Below, in pieces: positions 11,180-22,942 of a DNA stretch of 64,000 bases; the first letter of the stretch is position 1, and every line of letters begins with the position of its first letter. The translations under genes and the position numbers were made by a program. The DNA is from Escallonia rubra (Eukaryota > Streptophyta > Magnoliopsida > Escalloniales > Escalloniaceae): positions 1 to 64,000 of the forward strand of contig JAVXUO010002267.1 in the NCBI GenBank assembly GCA_033065855.1, in the 5' to 3' direction. The notes beneath the pieces are model-generated. The model searched no databases, was not told the DNA's origin, and saw only the letters and a list, made by a program, of their open reading frames with translations.

Positions 11180-13240
11180 GGGTGGAGAGAAGGTGAGGCG
11201 TTCGGTGCTTTGGGATGTTGGCCCAAGCAATAAGCCAAGTTTTTAAGGAACCCTGACTTGATCAATTCTAATAGCAGAGGATATTCCAATCTATATAGGT
11301 TTGACAGCAGGGCATTGGAGGAATAAGTGGTCTATAGTTTCTGACTGTGCACTACACAGTGGGGAAAGCTCATCACTTGTGATATCTAGTCTTAGGAGTT
11401 TTGTGTTAAAGGGAAACTTGTACGTGAAAATTCGGAGTACACGGAAGTGTATCTTGACGTGTACAAGGAATTTCCAAACGTGAGTTCATGCCTTGGTGAT
11501 GCCCATTGCTTCTCTGTCTCTCGTTATTTTGATTTGAAGACCGGATTCTCTGACACTCCTGACCCTCTGGACTTCATAATCACAATTATATTATAAATCA
11601 CTTGGAACTTTCTCACTGTTTCTGGCGGGAATAGCTTATCCAATAGAGGGGTACTCCAATGATCATTAATTATGAGGTTCTTAACTTTTAATCTTGTGGT
11701 CTCATTAGGCTGGTTTTGAGAAGGCATGAAGTGAACTGTGTGCGGGATCCAATCATCCTTATATACAAAAACGATATTTCCATTACTCACCACCAAAGTC
11801 ATTTGATAAAACTTCACGGCTAATCAGAATACTGCGCCAGCCCCGAAGAAGGGATCAGTTGCTGGCGATGTTATGAATTTTATCATTAGCGATGTGGGTT
11901 CCGCGAAAAGTTGCCAGCAGAGTATAGCTAGAAGGACTTTGTTCCGTAGACGTGTAATTTGAAGCCTAGACCCCCAGATCTAATGGCCTGCAAAGTGCAT
12001 GTCAGTTTATCTAGTGGATGCCTCAGGTGTTTCTAGCACAAGGCCACCAGAATTGGCCTAGGATCGCATCAATCAAGTGACAGACCTATTGGGGGACAAG
12101 ACATACCTGCGTGTTTAGGACGAGGACTGAGGATATAACAGACTTGAAGAAGAAAATTTCTTTTTGTTGCTATACCTAGCATACTGCCCACGTACTTGCC
12201 CAAGGCAGTCGATAGTTTCAGTATCAGAATATTAGCCATCTCGTGTACCAGTGAAGGTGGAGTTTTCGGGGTAGTTCTGAGCGAAAATTTGCCAGGTTAA
12301 TTGATTACCTTGATTCTTCACAGTAGCTAGCCATGATATTCTTCAGATTAGAAGGGGTGAAGCTATTGAATTTAGTGAAAATAAGGAAATCATCCTCAAA
12401 CTATTTGATGTCGGGTACTGTCTGGTCAAACTGGGCTTGCACTAAAGTAGCCGAAAGAGCTTAATAACCTATTATGAACAGGTACTAAGACAGAGGGTTT
12501 CCTTGTCTAAGTTTGCGTTGGGGTGAGCAGCATTTGGATAGGGATGCATTATGAGAATCTCATAAGAAAATGCACAGATAGATTGCATTATAACGTGATG
12601 AAGTGGCTACCGAATACCATTTTTTCCGGAACAACTTCTAAAAAGTTCCATCATACTCGGCCATAAGATTTGAATTATACCTTCTCGCAACAAGGCATTT
12701 TGGTGTTTTGACATAAGATTTGGTAAGGCCTCCTTAATTCTGTTTACAAGGGTCTTTGGCTCGTTATTATATATTTTTTTTACATGGTATTGCAAAGGCT
12801 TATGGGTCTAAAGTCATTCAGTCTCGTTGAGGGTTTAAGTTTCGAGATAAGTACTAGATGAGTTTTATTTGTGATGCTGAGCATATAAGCTGATCTTAGA
12901 GATTACAGAGATTGCTGTTGTGATCGGCCGAGACATATTATCCCAGAACTCTTGGTAAACTAAGGCTAGGATATCAGCCAGGCCTGGTGCTTATTAGAGA
13001 GGTCTGATTCGAAATAGTGCAGATCTTATTTCTACAGCTGAAAAAGGTTTGTTCAGGTTACAAATTTGATCATGCGAAGGAGTGCGAGATATGCCACTTA
13101 CGACAGGACACCCATGGTTCATTCTTAATTCGGTGATGGGTGGACAGAAGGTAGCTTCAATATGTGTAGTGAGACAAGAAGAGATATTTGAGTGGTTAAA
13201 ATAGGCGTTGCCTAGCCATAAGTGATTGATCAAATCCGGT
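11180..13240 (-). pseudogene. Decayed L1-type non-LTR retrotransposon (LINE) reverse transcriptase
   Basis: Read on the minus strand from 13240 downward, broken frames show landmarks of plant LINE ORF2 in the right order: an LNKPFSAVEIRSALFRIRP motif before the RT palm (12994-13233); a segment corresponding to the NKTHLVLI / FRPIS region (about 12800-12900); RQGNPLSQYLFI (about 12500); an FEDDFLIF in place of the catalytic F-ADD box (about 12390); a WIPHTVHF / VKNLIINDHW region (11524-11817); and a zf-RVT-like LCSAQSETIDHLFLQCPA (about 11310-11370). Several stops and frameshifts separate these pieces, and the catalytic box has lost its Ala. The element is dead and lacks a clear 5' ORF1 or a poly-A tail. 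Confidence 0.75.
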
Positions 13241-13417
13241 CCGTAAATAATTGTTGATGTGTGGAAAACTTGTGTTTATGTCACTAACGTGTAACTGGCT
13301 TTACAAGCCCTAAAGTTTCCTCAAAACCTAGAAGCTTGTCAAGTTTTTTCCTGGCATTCTGCTCTAACATGATTTGTGCATCCAGGGTTTGGGCATCCAG
13401 ATTTCCAAATCGTTAAC

Positions 13418-14838
13418 TGTAATACCCAAAAATTTTCTTTTCTTGTGTTAGAGAAAAAAAAAATATTCATTCGAATTAAAAGTTTTATTTCGAATGAAAA
13501 CATGTTTTTGGTCGAATCGAATTTTTTTTTTTTTGGAACCACTTTCACCTATGTCGGATTCAGTTGAATTAAAACTATTTTCGGTCGAATTAAAGGTGGT
13601 TTCGGTCGAATGAATCCGCTTTGCCTCGAATGAAAACTTGTTTTGATTTGAGGAGGAATGGGGACTGAAATTTTCGGTCGAATGAAACCTCAAGATTTTG
13701 GGAAAGGTATTTTCACGGCTGAAGGATTAAGACGAATGAAACTTGTTTTGCTTCGAATGAATAGTGTAATTTTTACCTTTATATAAATAGTCTCTTTATT
13801 TTCTTTCTTGCCCTTTTGTTAAGAAAATGTTCCTTTACGGCGGAGATAGAGAGAATAGAAGGCTTGGAAAGCTCCTTAGGTACTAGAGTGGTACTTTAAG
13901 GTTTTCTTGTCTAAAAACTTGATTAATGTAAGGGATTTTAGCGCTTTTTGCTGTGGGAAGGTATTTTCGAAATTCGAAAGCTTATCCTTTGTCCAATGAC
14001 GTTCATCTTTATTGGTTAACTATTGGTTTGTTTAACTTTTGCTTTCGTTTATAACATTGTGTACCCTCCCCCATCTGTGCCTTGATGAGCATACATTTGC
14101 ATTTGTACATTTGTGACCGTCAATTTAAGATTGACATTGACTATGTTGAACAACTCTCAAATTGATAGGGTCCTTTGGACATATGTTTGTTATACTAGAG
14201 AGCCAACGACTCCTAGTACTCTCCGGTAGCACACGTTTGATGTTTGTATGTTTGGTTTGACATTTGGTCTTATGACCATCATAGTCATCGTATGTTTATA
14301 GCATACCCGGCATATAATTGACATGTGTTTTGGGTTAAATGCTTAAAATTTTTGCTTCAATATTCGATAGTAAGACATAGTTTGCTCTTTTCCATCTAAT
14401 ATTGCCGTTCGTTTCGGTTAGTTTCTGCTTGATATCTTGCTATTCAGCTACCTTATTGGGCTATTTGCACTTAACCTTTTTTCTTTCCCATCTGGCCTTT
14501 GCCACGGGTGAAGAGAGTGACAATTGAATGTTATGGCAACCTTGGAGTCCTTCGAATTTTGCTTATCATTAAAATTTTGTATCCGTACTTTGGAAATCTT
14601 ACCCGGATAGGGGTCATTCAATGTAAATGTATTGGAACATTGGTTTAGCCGCTGCGCGTAGAAATCATTTTGTAAGAGAATATTTTAGGAACATATTGTA
14701 ATAGACTTTTGTTATATATATGGAAATACTTTATGTTAGAGGCTTTTAGTGCTCTGTTTATACCGTTCCTTTTAGAACCTTAGCGGTATATTTAGAGGTT
14801 TGTTGTCAGTCACGGCCTCCCGTTTCGGGGGCGTAACA
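13418..14838 (+). repeat. 5' LTR of the Ty3/gypsy element
   Basis: It begins TGTAATACCC and ends CGTAACA, the TG...CA form with short inverted ends (TGTAA... / ...GTAACA). It is followed by a primer-binding site. The 1421-bp length is plausible for plant gypsy elements. The internal GTCGAATTAAAG/GTCGAATGAA-type phrases near 13510-13745 are short degenerate repeats within the LTR. Confidence 0.75.
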
Positions 14839-14842
14839 AGGT

Positions 14843-14854
14843 TGGTATCAGAGC
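14843..14854 (+). promoter_or_regulatory. Primer-binding site for initiator Met-tRNA
   Basis: TGGTATCAGAGC, four bases after the LTR end, is the canonical complement of the 3' end of plant tRNA-iMet, used to start minus-strand DNA synthesis in many Ty3/gypsy and copia elements. Confidence 0.9.
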
Positions 14855-14984
14855 TAAGGTTTGTGATTCTGGAGACTCGTGTGAGCAGCCTAGGTCTAAG
14901 ACGTTGCGAGATTTATTTTGATTTCGTGTTTATCTTTTGTACATTCTAGGCTTATACAGTTTCCTTTGATGTGTTAGGAGTATC

Positions 14985-15713
14985 ATGCCTCTTAGACGCC
15001 ATAATCATAACGCCCATGATCCTCCCAAGCAGCCCACGAATGACGGAGTTACTGAAGCCATTGTACAAGGATTTTAGAATTTGGCGAACTTAATTGCCAC
15101 AGGTAACGGGGGCTGCACCAAAATCAGAATGATGGACAGAATAATGGTGTTAAAACCAGAGATGTGGAGAAATTCAAGAAGTTAGCGCCCGCTTTTAGAG
15201 GGAAACACAATCCAGAGAAGGCTGAAGCGTGGGTGAACCAGAATAAGAAGGTGTTTGACCTTTGGGACACCATGGATGAACAAAAGGTGGCATATGCTGT
15301 TTTCATGTTAGAGGATGAAGCCGACCATTGGTGGAGAATGATCAAGCGCACACAGAGAATCAGTGCCAATCATTCATGACTTGGGAACGATTTAAAGGTA
15401 TTTTCTTTGAGAATTATTTTTCTCAGAATGTAAAGGATCAGAAGGAGGAAGAATTCTTGAAGCTCGTACAGAACGATATGACAGTAGCCCAATATGAGGT
15501 GAAGTTCACCTCATTGTCAAGGTATGCCCCGCATTTAGTTGACACTGAAAATCGCAAAGCAAGAAGGTTCGAGAAAGGATTAAAGCGCGGCATCAAGAAC
15601 AGATTATTGGCTCTGAAGCTTCCAACATATGCCAAGGTGATTGAACGGGCAGAAATTCTAGAGACAGATTATATGGAGTTTCTAAAAGAACAAGAGGAAC
15701 AGAGACTTAAATG
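14985..15713 (+). pseudogene. Ty3/gypsy gag (capsid) gene, frameshifted
   Basis: The frame opens at ATG 14985 and has an early in-frame stop near 15074. It then runs in two overlapping frames: 15164-15379 holds the first half of the retrotransposon gag domain (KFKKLAPAFRGKHNPEKAEA) and 15328-15714 the second half (MTWERFKGIFFENYF, then DMTVAQYEVKFTSLSRYAP). The shift between them falls near 15355. These are characteristic of the capsid-like gag domain of plant gypsy elements. The gene cannot make an intact product as read. Confidence 0.85.
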
Positions 15714-15786
15714 AGACTGTGCAGAAACTTCAGACAAGAACAAAGGTGGTGGTCAGAATAAGAAGAAATCAACTTTACAAGAAAAT

Positions 15787-16257
15787 ATGCAATCGACTCA
15801 AAAGGTTACGAAGGTTTGCGACATCTGCGGCAAGAATCATGGGGATAAGCCCTGCCATCATTTAACAAATTCATGCTTCAACTGTTGTAAGGTGGGGCAT
15901 TATGCTATGGCATGCCCATATCACAAGAAAGAGAAGACTTATAACATTCAAGCTCCGGTTGGAGCTAAACCGTCCATGGGGGACCAGAGGCCGAGAGTAC
16001 AAGGCCGTGCTTATGCTTTGACTGCCAAAGATGCCACAGCTTCTAACGACGTAGTTGCAGGTACAGTTCAGATCGGTTCTTACTCATTTCATACATTGTT
16101 TAACCCTGGGTCCACGCATTCGTTTAGAACCTCTTCTCTTGCGTGTAAGTTGGGTTCCGACCCACGACCTTTAGAATTTGATTTGATGATTGATACCCCG
16201 GTGGGGAAATCTATCTTAGTATTTACAGTGTACAAACCTTGTTTGGTGCACATTGAG
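15787..16257 (+). pseudogene. Gag zinc knuckle and N-terminal part of protease, interrupted
   Basis: A CX2CX4HX4C zinc knuckle, CFNCCKVGHYAMAC, lies about 36 residues into the frame. The aspartic protease region follows, but the expected active-site D-S/T-G is N-P-G (in TLFNPGSTHSF), so the catalytic Asp is lost. At 16258 the frame is broken by the nested LTR. The frame resumes in phase after the insertion at 20532 if one copy of the 5-bp duplication is discounted, showing the gene was still open here when the insertion happened. Confidence 0.85.
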
Positions 16258-17616
16258 TGTAATACCCCTGATTTTTGGGTATTTGTGTGAAGAACAATTA
16301 AAAAAATTATTATGATTGAGTATTGGACTTAGATAAATTATTTAGAGTCCTTTTAGAGAAGAAATTAATATTTAATAGTATTACTGGCTAATGTGATTGA
16401 ATTAGGAAAAAGAGAGAGAATTCGACTTGGATTAGGATTTTAAGTCATATTGTGATTAAATTAGTAATGAGATCTATTAGTTGTATAATAATTACACTAG
16501 GAATAAAGATTTTAGTTGTGTTATAATTACACTAGAAATTGGGACTTCAACTCATATTATAATTACATTAGTAAATTATATAAGGATGATGAAGACATAA
16601 GAGTCTTCGTATTTTTAGAGACAAAGGAGAGGAAAGAGAAAAGAGTCAAGGGTATTCTTTTTGGAATACAAGCAAAAAGGTGGTGATTGATCTAAGATAT
16701 AGAGTCGAGTGCATTCTTTTGGGTATTCAAGAAAAAAGGTGGTGATTGATCCAAGATAGAGAGGAGATTCTTGACATGATATTCCTTACTTTGAGGTAAG
16801 GGTTCTTACACCGTCTTTCCGTGTTATACACGAGATCTATGTGCTATGTTTTGATTCCCAAAAATATATTTGTCTTCGAGCGTATTTTTTTTCATCACGC
16901 TTTTTGTAACGTTACCAATAATCTTATTTTATTGTCTTATAATTTGCATTCAAGATGGTTCCCATGTAATTTATAAAAAAAATTGTATTCGTTTTATCGG
17001 AAGAAATCGTTTATAATTACTTTGTGCTCATGGGTCAGGAATTTCTTTTCTTTCTTGGCCTCCTCTTTCGTGCAATTATTCCCCATCCAGGGGCGGATCT
17101 ACATGGTGACAAGGGGGGGGGGGGGGCTGAAGCACCCCCTGACTTCTGAAAAAAAAAACCAGCTTGGAGTTCCAGCGAAACCAACAAAAAAGCAGTACTC
17201 AATTCAGTTTCTTGTCCTGCCGACATGTTTGCTCACACAAGCTAACAGACAAGGCTTTGGTTAAAAGTAGCTGAGGTACTTTTTTGTAATCTACCAAGAT
17301 CTTCTGATAAATTGAGACCTTTATTTAGGACAGATAGTCTATATACAAATATGCTAGCTTAGAGTTCGAGGGAAACCAACAAAAAACCAATACTCAAGCA
17401 GTTTCTTGTCCTGCCAACATGTTTGCTCTGTTTCCTTCTACATACTATTATGATTTATGACAAGGGGCTTTTACCATGATCTGACATAACCACTATGTGC
17501 AAATATGATCATCACTTGGTACAACAAAGTGAACCGTAGAAACTTGTGAAAACCCAGAAGAAAAAAAGAGGAAATGTAAGGAGCTTGTTAATTGTTTAAG
17601 GTGCCAAATAACATAC

Positions 17617-17842
17617 CATCAGTGTCACCATTAACAGCACTGATGAGCTGCAGGGAGACCTTATTGCCGACAATCTCATCCAAGCAATCATGAGCCGATT
17701 CAGTAGTGTCTTTCAATTTGAAAAGGTTCTTCTTCTTCATCAACACAATTGTTCCCTTGATCCTTCTCTCATCTGTTTCATATCTCATCCTCTTGTTCCT
17801 GTCTTCTTCCTCCATTACCGGAGCCGCAGCTTTACGAGACAT
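17617..17842 (-). pseudogene. Captured first exon of a 9-lipoxygenase (LOX) gene, PLAT domain start
   Basis: Starting at ATG 17842, the frame contains IKGTIVLMKKKNLFKLKDTT and then GNKVSLQLISAVNGD. These are hallmarks of the N-terminal PLAT/LH2 domain of plant cytosolic 9-lipoxygenases, which oxygenate linoleate. It stops being LOX-like after NGDTDG, where a splice donor (GATG|GTATGT, 17617|17616) lies where a first intron would be expected. Everything after that is intron-like, so only exon 1, part of intron 1 and the upstream region were captured. The plus-strand TATATTTATA at 17934-17943 is a TATA box in the minus orientation, about 95 bp before the ATG. Identification by motif memory, quite secure. 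Confidence 0.75.
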
Positions 17843-17933
17843 TTTCTTTACGTTTTTCTCTAAGTACCTAAGTGGCAGGATATGATTAACAAGAAAGTTG
17901 TTTTGATTGTGTGAAGGAGAATGGCTAAGGTTG

Positions 17934-17943
17934 TATATTTATA
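17934..17943 (-). promoter_or_regulatory. TATA box of the captured lipoxygenase promoter
   Basis: Reads TATAAATATA on the minus strand, about 95 bp upstream of the captured LOX start codon. It implies the element took promoter, leader and first exon together. Confidence 0.5.
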
Positions 17944-18120
17944 GGCAGAGATGAATCCTGGTGTTATGGCTGAGAAGCTTCACTTGTTTACAGGGTACTA
18001 GGTTATACTATTACACATGTGCCATTTTACTAAGACTTTGGGTGAAGACTTTGATTATTGAATTGATTTCTAAGGAGAGTCTCCTTTTGAGATGAGTTCT
18101 ACAAACTCTCTAGTCTCTAC

Positions 18121-18441
18121 CTACCAGCTATGAATGTTTGGCACATAATGAAATTCTTCTTCTAAAGTTGTTCTCCCCCAGACAATGAACCACTGGGAAG
18201 TACCCCTCACATTAAGGACTTTAAGCACATATGCCAGGTGCAGTTGTACTTTTATCTGTAAGACCATTATGGTTCTTCCATTTTTCAGCACCCCAAAGTA
18301 GAGATCAACACTTCCTGATTCTTTCTTGAGAACAGACAGCACCCATGAGGTTATCCCATTTTTCCAAGTAATCCACGTGATAATCCTACTTTCCTTGTGA
18401 CAAAATCTAGGACTTCTTTCTTCTTCATCTACACATTGCAA
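18121..18441 (-). pseudogene. Captured fragment resembling an F-box-associated (FBA) domain C-terminus
   Basis: A 106-codon frame. The C-terminal part (VLKNGRTIMVLQIKVQLHLAY to a terminal FHYVPNIHSW) resembles the last blade and tail of F-box-associated domains in plant F-box proteins (SCF ubiquitin ligase adaptors). No F-box is present. The similarity is loose, and it could be a fragment of another beta-propeller-like protein. It lies in the same hAT-like element and on the same strand as the LOX exon. Confidence 0.35.
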
Positions 18442-20531
18442 TTTCTAAACAAGAATTAAATATGAGCTTCATTTTTAGCCACCTTGACTTCACTGTTATC
18501 ACTATATAATCATTATGGTGATCGGTGACAAAAGTGGAGTTCACATGAAAAAATAACTTTAAATAAGCACCTTATTGTTAGGTGTCAATTTTGTAAAACT
18601 GTACAAGCACAATTAGAAGTACTAATGAAGAAAAAAATAGTAATAAAATTGGCAACAAAAGTGAAATATTAAGGTAATGGAAATATCTTAATTTCTCATT
18701 TTCTCTTTTTTTTTCCCTCTCTTTTTTATCAAATTAATACAGGCACATGGAAGTTTAAACCAACACCTGCATTGGTGACTCTAACTGCTTATCATAACTC
18801 CTCATCAGCGGTTGCGACTCTATGAGGTAATACTTTAATTTTAGTTTAATAAGTAAATTTTAGTTTAATATGATAAGTTGTTAACATTTATATTTTAGTT
18901 TAATACGTTAATTTTAGTGTAATATGCTAAAAAATTAATAATACTTTTTGTATGCTTTATAAGTGCACTTGATTTTTAATATTATTTTAATAAAAATTTT
19001 GATAAACTCGATATAATTTTTGCATCCCCTAAAAAAAATTCCTAGTTCTACCCATGCCCCCATCGTAAGGAATTTTATGCTCTTCATGTTCTTTACACGA
19101 TGCTCATCCTTTTCGTGTTCGTTGTGATGTAAATAAATTACCGCGGATTCTGCTATTACATGCTTTTGCCGCACAGTTGCTTATTTTCTCCAATATTGTC
19201 GTACAGTTAATCTGTCAACGCTATCTCTTTGTTCATGGCCTTGTCATGGAAAAAAATATATATGTGGCTGATGACGACAGACAGCAGTCCTTTTTAAAAT
19301 AGTGGAGCCGTTTTTGTTTTTTTTTACAGTCAATCGTCCTTTTTCTTTGTTTTCTCCGGAGAAGTCGTGCTTCACAATTCAGATTCCAAGTTACAAACAA
19401 AGGACATGCCACGTGTCACATTCCGGTGCCTTTTTCTTTTTGAAAGTTTTATTGATCTTTGTGCCATTAAATTTTTATCCGAAAATTTTCTTTTACCGAT
19501 ATCTCACTCATTCGATCTCCGATTCAGCTGATTTTTATTCCGTTGAATTCGTATTTTTGTTCTCTTCGATTTGAGTCTACAATGACTATTTTTGGATTTC
19601 GAATGGATATTATCTATATTTATCAAATTACTTTGTGTGTGATATTTTTATTTGAAAGTCACTTTTAATTATCGTAACTTATTTGTGACGTGTCGGCTGC
19701 GATATTCAACATGGTATAACCGTGATTTGTGATGCTTAATAATAAGCAATTTGTGTATGTGGCACCCACGAGTTTTGGTAAATGTATTTTGATATTTGAC
19801 TTATTGGTTATGTAACCCCCTTTTGGATCGATTTGTTATTCGTTTGTGAATCGATATTCGACTTATTAGTTATTAAACCCTCTTTTGGTCGCTTTTGTTA
19901 TTCGTTTGTAAAATTTGGTTGAGTTATCAATTCATATTTATTGGTTATGTTCGGTAACTCATATTTGTTATTCGTTTTTGGTAACTCTCTTTTGGTCACA
20001 TTAACCATTCGTTTGTGAAATTTGATTGAGTTATCTAACTTCCTATTTATTGGCTCTATTTGATAACTCTAGTTTCGTATTCGTTTTTGGCTCTCTATGT
20101 GTAAGATCTTTTACTGGACAATTCGTGCTCACCCCTTTGTTTTTCGTTTCCTTCCCCTTTCAGGCCAAAAGTAGCACGAAGGGAGAGATATTAGTGCAGC
20201 GGTGGAAATTGCTCTGGTTTCTAATATTGAGAATAGAGCTTATGATTTCTTTAGATGAAATATTGGTTAGTTGATTTATATTCTTTTGGAATTTAGATAT
20301 TTAGTCTAAGAGACTTGTAATAAAGTTTTGAACTATTTTGGAATTAAGATTTTTGAAGGGATTGTATATAAGTATTGGATTATTTTTGGAGTTAAATATT
20401 TGAGATTTCGATAATTGTATTTGTAGTATCCTAGATGCTCTGCTCTGCCTTCATGATAGTTACGTTGTCGACGTATTTGAGTTTTGGTTAAGGACGTGTT
20501 CGGACCCTCGGGTTCGGGGTGTTACATTGAG

Positions 20532-21607
20532 GGTAAAATGTTACCTACTGACCTTATAACTATGGATATTCAGGATTTTGACGTCATTCTCGGCATGGAC
20601 TGGTTGTCTTCCTATCATGCCTCGTTGGATTGCTATGCCAAAGAAGTACATTTTTGCCCGGTCAATCTAAGTTCAAGTATAAGGGTTCTATTTTCATTAC
20701 TTCGTCTTGTCTTATATCTGCCTTGCGGGCTAGACGTTTGCTTCGGAAGGGGTGTCAAGGATACTTGTATAGCTGTTCAGAACTTATCCCATATTCTCGT
20801 CGTTAGCGAATTTTCGGATGTGTTTCTAAAAGAACTCCCTGGTCTTCCTCCAAATCGTGAAATCGAGTTTGTTATAGACCTTATACCAGGAACTGCTCCA
20901 ATTTCTAAGATTCCCTACCGTATGGCTCTGGCCAAGCTCAAAGAACTTAAGGTGCAACTTCAAGGATTGCTCGAGAAAGGCTTTTTCGCCCAAGCGTCTC
21001 TCATTGGGGTGCTCCCGTTTTTTTTTTTGTAAAGAAGAAGGACGCAACGATGAGATTATGCATTGACTATAGAGAATTGAACCGTTTCACAGTTCGTAAT
21101 AAGTATCCTTTATCACGGATTGACGACTTGTTTGACCAACTTCAAGGTGCTGAATATTTCTCCAAATTTGACTTGAGGTCAGGTTACCATCAACTGAAGA
21201 TTAGAAGGGAAGATATATCCAAGACTGCAATATGGACACTATGAGTTCGTAGTAATGCCGTTTGGGTTGACTATTGCACTTGCAGCATTTATGGACCTAA
21301 TGAATCAGGTATTCAAGCGATACTTGGACCAATTCGTCATAGATTTATTGATGACATACTGATTTACTCCAAAACCAAGGAAGAACATGAAGATCATTTA
21401 CGTATGGTGCTACGGATTTTGAGGGAAGAGAAGCTTTATGCCAAGTTCGATAAATGTGAATTTTGGCTTGAGAAAGTTGTGTTTTTAGGGCATGGGGTGT
21501 CTAAAGATGGGATCTTAGTGGATCCATCTAAGTTAGAGGCAGTGTGGAATTGGGAAAGACCCAAAACAGTCAGAGAAGTCCGTAGTTTCCTTGGTTTTCC
21601 TGTAGTG
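20532..21607 (+). pseudogene. Ty3/gypsy protease end and reverse transcriptase, frameshifted and truncated
   Basis: After the insertion the frame resumes with the protease-RT linker (DFDVILGMDWL, then FSDVFLKELPGLPPNREIEF). RT follows in pieces: 21050-21244 contains [20 protein letters not shown] and [15 protein letters not shown]; the YxDD-type box is FIDDILIYS near 21345; then [16 protein letters not shown] in 21404-21607. Frameshifts lie at a poly-T run near 21010, near 21240 and near 21340. The sequence stops in [10 protein letters not shown], just before the RNase H domain, at the junction with TNL-flanking sequence. Dead. Confidence 0.85.
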
Positions 21608-21893
21608 AGAGAGAGATAAAGGGTGACCTGGTGATGCCGAAGGTTGGGTTGTAGCTTCCTTTTTCTGCTTCTTTCTTCCTGGGGGGGAAATCATCTAAAT
21701 GCAGATGTAGTGTATCAGTTCGGAGACACTACGGCCAAGGCTGCTCGTATGGAGCTAGTAAACTGTGATAAGTTCTGGTTTGGTGTACTGAAATTCAACT
21801 CAAAGAATAAAAATGGAGGGAATAGAATAGAAAGAGAGGGAAAGAGAACATAATTTCATTGAGCGAGAAGAAAATTGGTCTTTGATCTCACGG
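21608..21893. other. Displaced 3' flank of TNL copy A
   Basis: From GAGAGAGATAAAGGG to TTTGATCTCAC this segment matches 62094-62390 at most positions and in the same orientation (shared: CTAAATGCAGATGTAGTG, ACACTACGGCCA, AATAAAAATGGAGGGAATAG). At 62 kb the segment lies immediately beyond the 3' end of TNL copy B. Here it is cut off from TNL copy A by the 10-kb composite element. It therefore marks the original neighbourhood of the resistance gene. Confidence 0.8.
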
Positions 21894-21901
21894 ATCCGGA
21901 T

Positions 21902-22052
21902 CCCCTGCTATTGCTAGGGTTACAACAGGGTGTTGTAGCCCCCAGCAACAGCCGTTGGATCGAGTTATTTCGGAGGGAAGGGCTCAGATTAATCCATGTC
22001 ACAGGACACATTAAAGGCTCCTCATTTACCCTGCTGACAAACACTCTCTCTC
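21902..22052 (+). repeat. Left terminal inverted repeat of the 10-kb composite
   Basis: It matches the reverse complement of 31784-31932 over its whole length with about a dozen differences, from CCCCTGCTATTGCTAGGG to GACAAACACTCTCTCT. Confidence 0.85.
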
Positions 22053-22942
22053 CAAACCAACGACCCCATTCACTCTCTCTCCAGCTCCTTTTGCTGGCGG
22101 CAGAACCCGCTCCAGCTTCCGGCGATGACACGGCGACGGCGCATCCGGTGGTGAACCGACCGGAGACGCGAACCGACGATCCACCTTCCATAGAAATGAC
22201 GACGCCAGAACCAACGATCCAACAATCTGAAATCGCAGACCAATTTCGGCTACGACGCCAGCGCCTCCAGGGGACCATTCACTCTCTCGGATCCACAATT
22301 CCTTCAGCCGGCGGCAGAAGCCTCTACACCTCCCGGCGACGGCACATCTGGCGGTGAAACTTCCGACGACGGACCACTGCCCCACCTTCCGAGAGGGGCC
22401 CACGTTCTGAGAGATAAAATACACCGGTACGTTCTTGTACAAACCAGTTTCCCCAACGTTCTGTTATTCGCAAGTTTATACTCTAGCCCTTTGAATCTAT
22501 CACCGGTACGTTCCTCTATAATTCCATCTATATTCTTCATTTTCAATACCAACAATTGCTCAAAACAAATCCATACCTTCCACGTATAACAAACATCTAT
22601 CCTCTATATAGGCACTTTTCTGTGTGTGTGTGTGTGTGTGTATGTATGTGCGCACGCAGTTGAGTGGAAATATGAGAGGAAATCCTTTGGTTTAGAATTT
22701 AGATTGAATCCTGCTTTCCCAGAGTTCCTCATTTTCATGTTTGGATAATTTGATTTGGACTACTGCTCCTGCTGCAGAATTGTTTTCTTGATAAATGCTC
22801 AGCATAAAAAATCATCATTGTGATGGCAATCCGTGATTATAATTCTTATTATAAATATCATCTGCTTCCTTTATGACATTGGATTGATGACGATACCGCA
22901 TCATACACTTTAGAATGATGATTGCTTATTCAACTTTTGTAA

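Larger units (their letters stand above)
17080..19064. mobile_element. Non-autonomous hAT-like element carrying host gene fragments
   Basis: The left end CAGGGGCGGATCTACATGG (17088) and the right end CCTAGTTCTACCCATG (19056) form a degenerate inverted pair typical of plant hAT elements starting CAGGGGCGGAtC. They are flanked by TCCCCATC (17080-17087) and CCCCCATC (19057-19064), an 8-bp duplication with one mismatch. The 1969-bp interior has no transposase. It has a poly-G run near 17114, a direct repeat of about 55 bp (ending TGCCGACATGTTTGCTC / TGCCAACATGTTTGCTC) near 17180 and 17375, a lipoxygenase exon and a possible F-box-associated fragment. Confidence 0.7.
16253..20531. mobile_element. 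Nested solo LTR (Ty3/gypsy type) with 5-bp target duplication TTGAG
   Basis: The insertion starts TGTAATACCCC (16258) and ends GGGGTGTTACA (20526). These are near-perfect inverted ends, flanked by TTGAG at 16253-16257 and 20527-20531. No primer-binding site, gag-pol or internal second LTR was seen. Once the internal hAT-like element (17088-19056) is discounted, about 2.3 kb of LTR remains. A long solo LTR formed by LTR-LTR recombination is the simplest reading. A degenerate 80-bp internal repeat (TTATTCGTTTGTGAA phrases) lies at about 19760-20090. Confidence 0.8.
13413..21607 (+). mobile_element. Truncated Ty3/gypsy LTR retrotransposon with nested insertions
   Basis: The left LTR starts with TGTAATACCC at 13418. 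Primer-binding site, gag, zinc knuckle, protease and reverse transcriptase follow in the Ty3/gypsy order. The protease region is interrupted by a 4.27-kb insertion (16258-20526). The element stops inside the region after reverse transcriptase, at about 21607, where it meets the 3' flank of TNL copy A. RNase H, integrase and the right LTR are missing. Frameshifts occur in gag, at a poly-T run near 21010, and after 21240. A possible left target duplication, TTAAC (13413-13417), cannot be verified because the right end is lost. Confidence 0.8.

Noticed and set aside
16253-20531. A complete LTR retrotransposon rather than a solo LTR
   Set aside because: No primer-binding site, polypurine tract, gag-pol or second LTR was found between the ends. 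The only large internal insertion is the hAT-like element.
22026-22555. GC-rich frames on both strands in the left arm (and 25319-25891 in the right arm)
   Set aside because: They fall in the leader-like part of the inverted repeat. Composition is GC-biased, and the frames are not conserved between arms (stops differ).
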